Source: CAWCUK01 sp963798775 | GTDB taxonomy: Bacteria; Bacteroidota; Ignavibacteria; Ignavibacteriales; Ignavibacteriaceae | Reading direction: 5' to 3' | NCBI GenBank assembly: GCA_963798775.1 | Contig: CAWCUK010000003.1 | Span: 806,001-870,000, forward strand | DNA length: 64,000 nucleotides | Shown: one piece after another, positions 24,712-34,633 of the stretch | Layout: every line of letters begins with the position of its first letter | Position numbering within the stretch: position 1 is the first letter of the stretch | Translations under genes and position numbers: made by a program | The notes under the pieces: generated by a model | Seen by the model: the letters and a program-made list of their open reading frames with translations, nothing else | Database searches by the model: none | What the model was told of the DNA's origin: nothing

Positions 24712-26508
24712 TTGAAATTAAAATTAATCTCAATATTAATTTTTGTTAGTGCTGCCGCTTTTGCACAAGGAACCGTAATTAATGTTAACAGCGTATCGCA
24801 ATTAAAATCAGCGGTAAAAAATTTATTTCCCGGCGATACTGTTGTTGTCGCAGACGGAACATATAATTTTGGCGGAAATATTTCTATTACCAACAGCGGT
24901 TCTGAAGAAAAGAATATTGTTATTCGCGCGAAAAAAATTGGCGGCGTTATTCTTACAGGCGAATCTTATTTCGATTTAAAACAAGTTTCCTATGTTGTTA
25001 TAGAAGGATTTAATTTTCACAGCACTGATGTTACCGCCGTAAAAACCGAAGGCTGTAATCATGTTAGAATTACAAGAAATTCTTTTAAACTTACAGAAAC
25101 TTCTTCTTTAAAATGGATTGTAATTGGCGGGGTTTGGAATGATCCAAATATTATTAGCAGCCATAACAGAATCGACCACAACATATTTGAAGGAAAAAGC
25201 CAGGCAGGAAATTGCATTACTATTGACGGAACAAGCGATCCAACTTATCAGTCTTCCCGTTACGATATTATTGATCATAATTATTTTAAAAATATTGGGC
25301 CGAGAATAGATAACGGAATGGAAACGATTAGAATCGGGTGGAGTGAGCTTTCCATGTCCAGCGGTTTTACTACCGTAGAATATAATCTTTTTGAAGATTG
25401 TGACGGTGACCCGGAAATTATTTCTGTTAAGAGTTCCGATGATACAATTCGTTATAACACTTTTAAAAGATCGCAGGGAACTTTGTGTTTGAGGCATGGA
25501 AACCGGTCTTCGGCTTACGGAAATTTCTTTTTAGGAGAAAATAAATCCGGTACCGGAGGAATTAGAGTTTACGGCGACGACCATAAAATTTTTAATAACT
25601 ATTTTCAAAATTTAACCGGAACTACCTGGGATGCCCCGATAACATTAACAAATGGGGACTATGACGGAGGCACTAACTACAGTAAACATTTTCGGATAAA
25701 CAGGGCTAAAGTTGTATTTAATACGCTTGTTAATAACCAGCATGGAATTGAAATCGGTTATACAAATAACGGAAGTTATACTAAACCTCCGCGTGATTTT
25801 ACAATAGCAAATAATATTGTTGTTTCTTCTGAAAACCAGCTTGTGAAAATTTATACAAGCCCTGCAAATTGTTTCTGGTCCAATAATATTTTGTGGCCCA
25901 GCGGCAGCGCCGAAATAGGAAACCAGCTTAGTGAATCTGAAGCTAAAATAATAAATCCGGATTTAGACTATGTCGATTCAATATGGGTTTTGAATTCACA
26001 AAGCCCTGCAATTGATTCAGCTGAGAAAAATTATGAGTTTGTACTCGAAGACATTGACGGACAAAGCCGAGATAACTTTCCGGACATTGGAGCTGACGAA
26101 TTTTCAGACGCAATAAAAAAAAATAAACCGCTTACCCCTGAGGATGTGGGGCCTTATGCGGGACTAAGTTCAACTACAAATATTAATCTTGAAAGAAAAA
26201 ATATTCCGGCCGCTTTTTCGCTTCAGCAAAATTTCCCCAATCCATTTAATCCAGGCACTGTTATAAATTTTTCCGTTCCGGCGGTTTTATCAAACGGAAA
26301 CGGAAGCCTTGTTCAACTTAAAATTTATGATGTACTTGGAAATGAAATCGCCTCACTCATAAATGAAGTTAAACTTCCCGGAAATTATTCAGCGGAATTT
26401 AATGCTGCCGGTTTATCAAGCGGTGTTTATTTTTACCGGATAACTATTTTTTCTAATAGTGAAAGCCGAATATTTTCCCAAACAAAAAAAATGGTTTTGA
26501 TAAAGTGA
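24712..26508 (+). CDS. Alginate lyase, polysaccharide lyase family 6 (single helix)
   Basis: A second PL6 enzyme of 598 residues. TTG at 24712 is the start (GGAAG nearby), giving a signal peptide ISILIFVSAAAFAQ. The beta-helix spans about 20-455. Catalytic Lys240 lies in IISVKSSDD and Arg261 in LRHGNR, the same spacing as in the first PL6, with NGMETIRIGW close by. A T9SS sorting domain ends the protein (QNFPNPFNPGTVINFS). It lacks the second helix domain of the 13431 enzyme, so the two probably differ in mode (endo versus exo). The last codon overlaps the GTG start of the esterase gene, indicating translational coupling. Confidence 0.87.
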   Translation: MKLKLISILIFVSAAAFAQGTVINVNSVSQLKSAVKNLFPGDTVVVADGTYNFGGNISITNSGSEEKNIVIRAKKIGGVILTGESYFDLKQVSYVVIEGFNFHSTDVTAVKTEGCNHVRITRNSFKLTETSSLKWIVIGGVWNDPNIISSHNRIDHNIFEGKSQAGNCITIDGTSDPTYQSSRYDIIDHNYFKNIGPRIDNGMETIRIGWSELSMSSGFTTVEYNLFEDCDGDPEIISVKSSDDTIRYNTFKRSQGTLCLRHGNRSSAYGNFFLGENKSGTGGIRVYGDDHKIFNNYFQNLTGTTWDAPITLTNGDYDGGTNYSKHFRINRAKVVFNTLVNNQHGIEIGYTNNGSYTKPPRDFTIANNIVVSSENQLVKIYTSPANCFWSNNILWPSGSAEIGNQLSESEAKIINPDLDYVDSIWVLNSQSPAIDSAEKNYEFVLEDIDGQSRDNFPDIGADEFSDAIKKNKPLTPEDVGPYAGLSSTTNINLERKNIPAAFSLQQNFPNPFNPGTVINFSVPAVLSNGNGSLVQLKIYDVLGNEIASLINEVKLPGNYSAEFNAAGLSSGVYFYRITIFSNSESRIFSQTKKMVLIK

Positions 26509-28482
26509 AAAATTTTTTCAAACTAATTCTTTTCTTTTCCGTCTTTATCTTCTTAATTAATTTAAATGCGGCAACTGTTTCTTCCGTTTTTTCCGATAAT
26601 ATGGTTCTACAGCAAGGAAAACCAATCCCGGTTTGGGGAAATGGTAAGCCGGGTGAAGTAGTAACAGCGGAGTTAAACAGTTCATCAAAATCATCGACTA
26701 TAAATTCCGAAGGCAAATGGAAAATAATTTTTGATGAAATGAATTATGGCGGCCTGTATGAATTAAAAATCTTTTCTAAAGAAGACACGATAAAATTTTC
26801 AAATGTAATGATAGGCGAAGTTTGGCTTTGTTCAGGACAATCAAATATGGAAATGCCCGTTGGCGGCTGGGGTAGAGTAAAAAATTATCTTCAAGAAATT
26901 GCCGCCGCTAAATATGATTCAATTAGGCTTCTCTTTATTCCGCCGACTCTCGGCCCTGAGCCGCAAAAGGAAGTTCCTAATGATGGGTGGAAAATTTGTT
27001 CGCCGGAAAATATCGATGAGTTTTCAGCCGTTGCTTATTTCTTCGGCCGAGAACTGTATGAAAAATTGAAAGTCCCTATTGGTTTAATAGATGTAACCAA
27101 AGGTGGAACTCCTATAGAAAGCTGGATGAGTGACGAATCATTTAAAGATTTCCCGGAATTTAATGATAGAATAAATTTTGTTAAGAGTTCAAACAAAATT
27201 CAGCTTGATTCAATTTACCGCGCTTACAAAAAAAATTATTTACTTTGGCTGAAGGATCTTGAAAAGAAAGATGCCGGATTTTATAAAGAAAATCATTGGT
27301 TTAGTACTACCGATTTATCATCATGGGAAAAGATGAACATTCCAACTGTTTGGGAAAACGCCGGCTTGCCTTACTACGACGGCGTTGTTTGGTTCAAAAA
27401 AGAAATTACATTGCCGGATGATTGGCTAGGGCAAAATCTTATTTTATCTCTCGGCCCAATTCAAGATTATGATATTACTTTTTTTAACGGGACTAAAATC
27501 GGAGAGCAGAAGAAAAGAGATAATCTTTCCGTCTATAATGTTGATAAGAACCTTACCGAAAAAAAAGATTGTGAAATTACAGTTAGAGTTTTTGACGCTT
27601 ATGGAATCGGGGGAATTTGGGGAAAACCGGAGATGATTTATTTAAAAAATGAAAAAGGGGAGAAAATAAATCTTGCGGGCGAATGGTACTACAAACCAAC
27701 TTTTGATATTAATAAAGAAAATTTTTTGCCTCCCGAAAATCCGCGTTTAGACCGGTTCCCGGAAATTTTATTTAACGGAATGATTTCTCCATTAATTGGT
27801 TTTGGAATAAAAGGTGTTTTATGGTACCAGGGAGAAAGCAACGCGGAAAGAGCTTTTCAATATAGAAAACTTTTCCCGATAATGATTAAAAGCTGGAGAA
27901 GATGTTGGAAGGATGATTCTCTTTCTTTTTATTTTGTTCAGCTCGCGAATTATAAAGCGAAAAAAGATAAACCCAAAGACGACAGCTGGGCTGAGTTAAG
28001 AGAGGCTCAGGCGCTGGCGTTAAGTTTAAATAATACCGGAATGGCAGTTACGATTGATCTTGGCGATGCTGTAAATGTTCATTATAAAAATAAGCAGGAA
28101 GTTGGAAGAAGGCTCGCCCTTATAGCTTTAAATAAAAATTATAATTCGAATGTAGAATATTCTGGGCCGGTATTTGATCATTTTACGAATTGAAGGGAAC
28201 AAGATTAGAATTTTCTTTAGCCATTCAGAAGGATTGAAAACGAATGACGGAGAATCACCGGAAGGATTTGAAATTTGCGGCGAGAATGGAAAATTTTATT
28301 GGGCAGAAGCGGAAATAAAAAATAATTCAGTTTTGGTGTGGAACGATAAAATAAAAGATCCTAAGTCAGTTAGATTTGAATGGGCTTCGAACCCGGATTG
28401 CAATTTATATAACTCCGATAATTTGCCTGCTGCGCCTTTTCGCACAGATGACTTTCCGCTTTTAACACAGGACAATAAATGA
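26505..28482 (+). pseudogene. Sialate O-acetylesterase-type carbohydrate esterase (SASA), frameshifted
   Basis: SASA-domain enzymes remove acetyl groups from glycans. The frame starts at GTG 26505 with a signal peptide and shows the catalytic-serine block LCSGQSNMEMPV, then SAVAYFFGRELYE, VTKGGTPIESWM, an inserted jelly-roll (about 260-400, VVWFKKEITL), VLWYQGESNAERA and the His region NVHYKNKQEVGRRLALIA. It stops at 28193 right after GPVFDHF. One base on, the other frame continues IEGNKIRIFFSHSEGL to a TGA at 28482, giving a complete protein of about 658 residues. A single extra base near 28189 splits it. It lacks a sorting domain and would be periplasmic. Natural alginates and glucuronans can be O-acetylated, so deacetylation before lysis is plausible. 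Confidence 0.82.
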
Positions 28483-30816
28483 AATTAAAAATACTTTTCG
28501 CTTTTGCCATTATAGTTTTTTCCTCTTTCTTTTGTAAAGGGTTCGCACAACTAAATAATGTACCAAAAGATAGAATAATGACAGACGCCGAATTAATTTC
28601 CCTTTTAGCCCCCATCAACTCCCAAATAAAAGGAATAAAAGATAAAGCTGAAAAAGGAAATTTATCAGGCGCTATTGCGGATTTAGCAGGTTATTATAAA
28701 GAGAAATTCGCGCAGAGATATTTTTTTAGTTGGCAAAATTTTGATGAACGTTTTCAATTATATTCAGAAAAATTCCCGACGGAAAATGAGAGCAGAATAA
28801 AAGCAGCGAAAGAACATTTAACGACTTATAACTCTAATACACACTGGGAACTTCCATTCAAGAATTTAAAAGGTAAAGAAGTTTCTTCTTATGAATTAAG
28901 GCATTTAACGCGACAGAATAAAGCGGTGGATTTGGCTTTCGCTTTTTTTTATTCCAATGAGGATACACTCTACTTGAATTATTTTGTTAACCAGGTTCGC
29001 TCTTTTAAATAAAGCTCTAGAAGAAAAAAAATATGATGATGCTGGTAACGGCGTTTACGAATCATTTCGTGCCGGCTATCGAATGTTTAATTGGCTTTTC
29101 GCGCATAACCTTTTTCTTTCGAGCAAAGAATATAGTTTCAGAGATCAAATAGTTTTATTAAAAACATTTCTCCAAACCGGGGCGCAGCTGAACTTAAGGA
29201 CAAAAAAATTCAGCTTCGGAAATCATCATACAAAAGGATTGAGTTCTTTATTCCAAATTTCGATTTTATTCCCGGAAATAAAAGGAACAGATCAATGGCT
29301 TAATCATTCGGTTGAACAGCTTCAGCAGCATCTTCAAAAAGAAGTTAACAGTGACGGCTTTCAGTTTGAAAGGTCGGTGCATTATCATACTGGCGATATT
29401 GATAATTATTTTTACGTTTATCAGCTCGCGAGAATAAATAAATTAAAATTGCCGGATGAATTTATTTCCAAACTTAAAAGTATGTTTGAAGCGTTAATTA
29501 AAATTGCTCAGCCGGATGGAACTTTGCCTGTTCTTCAAGACGATACAGACGAACCATGGTCGGAATTTAACAATATGAAAAGCGTAATGACTCTCGGCGC
29601 AATACTTTTTAACGATAAAACATTTAGATATTTTTCCTCAGATGATATTCCCGAAGATAAATACTGGCTGATTAAACCTGAAGACGCGAAAATAATTTAT
29701 GATGAAAAAGGTATTCTACCCGATATAGGAGCGGCTTCACTCGATGAAACCGGTTATTATGTTATGCGCAACGGCTGGTTGGAAGATTCTGAATATATGA
29801 TTTTATCTGCAGGACTTTCTAATGAAAAACCTGATCACCAGCATGGCGATATGCTTGGCGTTGAGGCTTACGCAAACGGGAATGAGATTCTTCCGAATTA
29901 TCAAGTTCGTTATTTTTTATCCGATTTGAATTTCTTTAAAAATTCATGGACGAAAAATGTAGCTTTAGTTGACAGCATTCCTCAAGGAAGATATTGGAAG
30001 CCGAATGAAGGGGGGACAGGCTTCGGAAAATGGCTTTTCCTGCCGAAACCAAAAACGATTTTGTGGCGGACAGAAAAACATTTTGATTATTTCTCAGGAA
30101 CGCATAACGGGTACGACAGCCTCGGCGTTAAATATTTTCGTGAAATGTTTTTTATAAAAAGCGGTTTTTGGATTGTGCGCGATTTTTTCCAATCAACTGG
30201 CGAACATAATTATCAGCAGGTTTGGCAAGGGCATTATTCTAAAGAGGAGAATAATTCACATTTAATTTCTACTTTCCGAAATGGATCGGGAATGGACATT
30301 GTGCAGTTGGAAAAAAATCCGCCTAAAGTTTATTATGGAAGCTTTCGCGGAAAAGGAAACGCTGTTTTTGAAACCAAACACAGCGGAGATTTTATTTATA
30401 TGACTTTACTTTTTCCTTTTAAAGATTTCGGCGGAAGATTGGAATTGAATGAGAACAGTGATTCTATAAAAGTAAAAAATACTTTTCTTATTAAGAACCC
30501 GGGAAATAAAATATTAGAAACCGGTGGAATTAAATCCAACGCAAAATATATTTTACAAATAGACAAAGATGATTTAATTTTCTTTGATGTAAATAATATA
30601 CGTATAGAAAATTCTGAAATTTCTTTTTCCGAAAATACTTCTTTTGAAATAAAGCCCGGTGGTAACGGTTATACTCTTTTATGCTTAAGTTTTAAAAATG
30701 TTTCACTTGAGAAAAATGAATTTTCTAAAATAAAAATAATTAGAAATAATTCCGAAACTAAGCAAAAAGATATAAAGTTAATCTCACCGGGAGATTTGAT
30801 AATCTTAAATAACTGA
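28479..30816 (+). pseudogene. Heparinase II/III-family polysaccharide lyase, frameshifted
   Basis: The ATG at 28479 overlaps the stop of the esterase (ATGA). The first 170 residues hold a signal peptide and an N-terminal helical part ending NYFVNQVRSF. A one-base shift near 28990 leads into LNKALEEKKYDDAGNGVYE. The toroid then shows WLFAHNLFL, FSFGNHHTKGLSSLFQ and RSVHYHTGD. The C-terminal beta-sheet domain has PDHQHGDMLGVEAYANG and REMFFIKSGFWIVRDFF. The Asn-His pair in GNHHT and the PDHQHGD block are the family signatures; PL12, PL15, PL17 and PL33 share them and I cannot choose among these. Lyases of this type act on uronic-acid polymers. There is no sorting domain, so it is probably periplasmic. 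Confidence 0.78.
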
Positions 30817-30840
30817 AGGTTAATCTAAAAATGAATTAGA

Positions 30841-32229
30841 ATGAAAATAAAATTTATTGCTTTAGCTGTTATCTTTTTTTGTTCTGTCTCTTATTCGCAG
30901 TACACACAAATTTTTTTAGATGCCGATAGTACCGGCGATGCTTACGATAGAATAGTTTCAAAAGGATATGGATATGAAGTTCCTGATTGTAATCACCCAG
31001 TAAGGCATATTGTGGAAGAATGGAATGAAGAACTACAAAAGTATGTTTTAAAATTTACTCTGCATAAAGATGAAGATAATGACCGCTGTATTAATTTCGA
31101 CAGGCAAAGGTGCGAAATTAAAACTTATGGTTCTTCGCCTAAAAATATGCAGGGTCAGGAAGGCGAAACTCATACTTACAGATGGAAATTTAAATTGGAT
31201 TCATTGTTTCAGCCTTCTCCGAAGTTTTGCCACATTCATCAATTAAAAGCCGGAGACGGCCCCGACGCAGGAATGCCTTTGATTACAATAACGCCGCGTT
31301 ACGGTTCGCCTAATAAACTTCAGTTAATATTTAACGCGCCTACCGGGTGGAGCGGAAGCGGAACTCTTAAGCAGGTTAATCTTGCTCCTTTTCTCGGGGA
31401 ATGGATTGAAGCTTATGAAACGGTTAAATATGATACAAACGGTACATATAATTTGGTTTTAAGAAGAGTTCGTGATGATGCTGTCTTATTTAGTTTCAGC
31501 AGTTCAAAAATAGCAATGTGGAGAATCGGTTCTACTTTCATCCGCCCGAAGTACGGAATTTATCGCAGCCTCGACAGCCCGACTTATCTCCGGGATGAAG
31601 ATGTGTTATTCGCTGACTTTTATTTGGCTGAAGGAGATACAGCCGATTTTCCTTTGGCTCCGGATAATTTAGAAGTTACAGAACTTTCCGGAAATAAAAA
31701 TAAATTAAAATGGAATGATAATTCCGATAATGAAATTCTTTTTAGGATAGACAGGTCGGCAGATAGTTTAGACTGGCAGTATCTCGCTGAAGTTTCTAAA
31801 AATCGTACAGACTTTATTGATTCCAATCTAACTTCATCAGCAAAATATTTTTATAGAATAAGGGCGGAAAATACTTTTGGAAATTCGTGGTATTCAAATA
31901 TAGCAGGCACTAGTTTGTCGGCAATTTATTCTAATAAAGATATTCCGCTTCCCAAGAATTTCTTTATAAAAAATTATCCCAATCCTTTTAATCCGAATAC
32001 AACTATTATATATTCCATCCCGGTTGAAAGCAAGGTTGTGTTAAAGATTTATGATATAAACGGCAAAGAAATTTCAACTCTGCTTGATAAATTTGAAGAT
32101 GGAGGAATTCATAAAGTAAATTGGAACGGGAAGAATAAAAATGGCGGAGAAATAGTCAGCGGAATTTATTTCGCAAAAATTAGCGCCGGAAGATTTTTTA
32201 AAACAATTAAGCTGCTCTTACTTAAATAA
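30841..32229 (+). CDS. Secreted jelly-roll polysaccharide lyase-like protein with sorting domain
   Basis: A 462-residue protein: signal peptide (about 1-19), a beta-jelly-roll of about 240 residues, a fibronectin-III segment (about 265-350, PLAPDNLEVTELSGN) and a T9SS sorting domain (KNYPNPFNPNTTIIYS). The jelly-roll has the blocks NFDRQRCEIKTYGSSP, HTYRWKFKLDSLFQPSP and CHIHQLKAGDG. This style resembles heparinase I (PL13) and glucuronan lyase (PL20) type folds, where charged and aromatic residues on the sheet bind a uronan. The family is not certain. With GH88 and a PF05426-domain lyase next to it, a surface endolyase acting on a glucuronate-containing chain is the best guess. Confidence 0.62.
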   Translation: MKIKFIALAVIFFCSVSYSQYTQIFLDADSTGDAYDRIVSKGYGYEVPDCNHPVRHIVEEWNEELQKYVLKFTLHKDEDNDRCINFDRQRCEIKTYGSSPKNMQGQEGETHTYRWKFKLDSLFQPSPKFCHIHQLKAGDGPDAGMPLITITPRYGSPNKLQLIFNAPTGWSGSGTLKQVNLAPFLGEWIEAYETVKYDTNGTYNLVLRRVRDDAVLFSFSSSKIAMWRIGSTFIRPKYGIYRSLDSPTYLRDEDVLFADFYLAEGDTADFPLAPDNLEVTELSGNKNKLKWNDNSDNEILFRIDRSADSLDWQYLAEVSKNRTDFIDSNLTSSAKYFYRIRAENTFGNSWYSNIAGTSLSAIYSNKDIPLPKNFFIKNYPNPFNPNTTIIYSIPVESKVVLKIYDINGKEISTLLDKFEDGGIHKVNWNGKNKNGGEIVSGIYFAKISAGRFFKTIKLLLLK

Positions 32230-32249
32230 AAAAGTTTATTAGGCAAAGA

Positions 32250-33429
32250 ATGATCAAAAGTAATTTTATAATTCTATTTCTACTGGTTTTAGTTTTCACT
32301 AACGCGCAATTACATGCTCAATCTATTGAAGATGTAAATTTTAAAAAAGCTGAGTTACAGTTAAATGGGATGATAGAAACAATCGGCGACACAGCTAAGA
32401 ATCCCGGTTACACTGATAAAGAAGGAAAGCTTAAACTCGTTCCTTCAAGTAATTGGGTAAGCGGATTTTTCCCCGGATGTCTCTGGTTTATGTATGAATT
32501 TTCTAAAGAAAATAAATGGAAAATCGCTGCCGAACGGTTTACAAAAAATGAAGAAGAGGAACAATATCAACGGCAGTTCTCATGATATAGGATTTAAAAT
32601 TTATTGCAGTTATGGAAACGGTTATAAATTAACCGGCAACCCAAATTATAAAAATGTAATTATTCAAAGCGCGAAAACTTTATGCACAAGATATAATCCA
32701 ACAGTCGGCTGTATTCGCTCATGGGATCATCATGAGGATAAATGGCAATTCCCGGTTATTATAGATAATATGATGAATCTTGAATTGTTGTTCGAAGCTG
32801 CCAAAATAAGCGGTGATTCTTCTTTTCAAAAAATAGCTGTCAGTCATGCTAATACTACAATGAAAAATCATTTTAGGAAAGACTTCAGTACATGGCATGT
32901 TGTAAATTATGATACCACAACCGGAAAAGTAATTAGCAAAGAAACTCATCAAGGCTTTTCCGACAGCTCGTGCTGGGCTCGCGGTGAATCATGGGCGCTC
33001 TATGGCTACACGATGTGCTATCGTTATACACGCGATAAAAAATATTTAAATCAAGCGGAAAACATCGCGCGGTATATTCTAACTAATAAAAATCTTCCCG
33101 AAGATATGATTCCATTTTGGGACTATAACGCGCCAAATATTCCGAATGAAAAAAGAGACGCTTCGGCGGCTGCGATTATGTGCTCGGCTTTTTATGAGTT
33201 AAGTAAATATTCTTTTTCCGATGGTAAAAAATATAAAGCGGCGGCGGATAAAATTTTAGAAACTCTTTCATCCCCAAAATATATTTCGGAAGCTGGAAAT
33301 AATCATTTCATACTGAAGCATTCGGTCGGAAGTAAACCCGGAAATTTTGAAATTGATGTCCCGCTTATTTACGCGGATTATTATTTCCTTGAAGCAAACT
33401 TACGTAGAGCAAAAATTGGTGAAAAATGA
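32250..33429 (+). pseudogene. Unsaturated glucuronyl hydrolase, GH88, frameshifted
   Basis: GH88 enzymes hydrolyse the unsaturated uronate that lyases leave at the non-reducing end. The first frame (ATG 32250) has a signal peptide and SNWVSGFFPGCLWFMYEFS but ends at 32585. The other frame carries on, after a one-base shift between 32548 and 32566, with SSHDIGFKIYCSYGNGY, the catalytic-Asp region IDNMMNLELLFEAAK, SDSSCWARGESWALYGY and WDYNAPNIPNEKRDASAAA. All family signatures are present, giving about 393 residues. There is no sorting domain, so the enzyme is probably periplasmic. The presence of a GH88 points to lyase products containing 4,5-unsaturated glucuronate, which differs from the PL17/KdgF route for alginate. 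Confidence 0.85.
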
Positions 33430-33445
33430 ACGGGAGAAAATATAG

Positions 33446-34612
33446 ATGAAAATTTTATCGGCTTTAATTATTTGTTTTTCTTTAATATCGTATGCACAAG
33501 TAAAAGTAGATTCGGTAAAAGAACTTGTTATAAAGCTTGATAAACAAAGAGTTATAAAAGACGCTGATAAATATTTAAATGAAAAGCCTATTACAATAAC
33601 TTCGTATAAGGCGGTTAGAAGCGCGGGAGGAATTCATGATTTTTATTCAGAGGGTGACTATTGGTGGCCGGATTCCACTAATCCTAATGGGCCTTATATT
33701 AGAAAAGACGGTTTAACTAATCCCGATAATTTTGTTGCACACCGGAAAGCTATGAGGCGCTTAAGCCTTCAAGTACCGGCTTTAGTAGCCGCGTATAAAT
33801 TTACCGGCGATAATAAATATGCGGCTCACGCGGTAGACCATCTGCTTGCTTGGTTTGTAAATAAAAAAACAATGATGAATCCAAACTTAAATTATTCTCA
33901 GGCGATAAAGGGAAGATATACAGGAAGGGGAATTGGAATTATCGACGCAATTCATCTTGTTGAAGTCGTTCAGGCGGCTATGGTTTTAGAAAGAGAAAAT
34001 TTTATTAAACCCGAAGATTTAATGGCTATAAAAAATTGGTTTAAAGAATTTTCCGATTGGCTTATGGAATCAAAATTTGGAATTGACGAAAGAGATAATG
34101 GAAATAACCACAGCACTTGCTGGAATATGCAGGTTGCGGAATATGCTAAATTTATTGGTGATGAGAAGAAATTAGAATTTTGCAGAAATCATTTTAAAGA
34201 TGTACTGCTTCCGGAGCAAATGGCGCCTAACGGAAGTTTCCCGAAAGAATTAGCGAGAACTAAACCTTACGGTTATTCCTTATTTAACCTCGATGCAATG
34301 ACGATGGTAGCGGAAATTTTATCAGATTCACAAAATAATCTATGGGAATATAAAACGCCTGATGGGAAAACTCTTGAAGCCGCGTTAGAATTTATGTTCC
34401 CCTACATTAAAAATAAATCCATATGGCCGTACCAGAAAGATGTAATGTATTTTGATGATTGGCCGGTCAGGCAGCCATCTTTATTATTTGGAGGAATAGC
34501 TTACGACAAACCAAAATATATTAACCTTTGGAAAACTTTAAATCCCGCTCCGGAAAAAGAAGAAATATTAAGAAACTTTTTTATCCGCCAGCCAATTTTA
34601 TGGCTTAACTAA
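33446..34612 (+). CDS. Alginate-lyase-domain (PF05426) polysaccharide lyase, PL38-like
   Basis: A 388-residue alpha/alpha-barrel lyase with a signal peptide (about 1-17). The conserved blocks are GDYWWPDSTNPNGPYIRKDG (about 70-89), RGIGIIDAIHLVEV and the catalytic Asn-His in DNGNNHSTCWNMQ (Asn220, Asn221, His222), followed by FPKELARTKPYGYSLFNLDA. This is the PF05426 style; the WWPD/GPYIR opening recalls PL38, whose characterised member cleaves glucuronan, while PL5 enzymes cleave mannuronan. I cannot decide the substrate from sequence. GGGAG precedes the ATG. There is no sorting domain. With GH88 upstream and a GH2 downstream it completes a second uronan-degrading module. Confidence 0.77.
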   Translation: MKILSALIICFSLISYAQVKVDSVKELVIKLDKQRVIKDADKYLNEKPITITSYKAVRSAGGIHDFYSEGDYWWPDSTNPNGPYIRKDGLTNPDNFVAHRKAMRRLSLQVPALVAAYKFTGDNKYAAHAVDHLLAWFVNKKTMMNPNLNYSQAIKGRYTGRGIGIIDAIHLVEVVQAAMVLERENFIKPEDLMAIKNWFKEFSDWLMESKFGIDERDNGNNHSTCWNMQVAEYAKFIGDEKKLEFCRNHFKDVLLPEQMAPNGSFPKELARTKPYGYSLFNLDAMTMVAEILSDSQNNLWEYKTPDGKTLEAALEFMFPYIKNKSIWPYQKDVMYFDDWPVRQPSLLFGGIAYDKPKYINLWKTLNPAPEKEEILRNFFIRQPILWLN

Positions 34613-34633
34613 AAATTTAGGAATAGGAAACTA

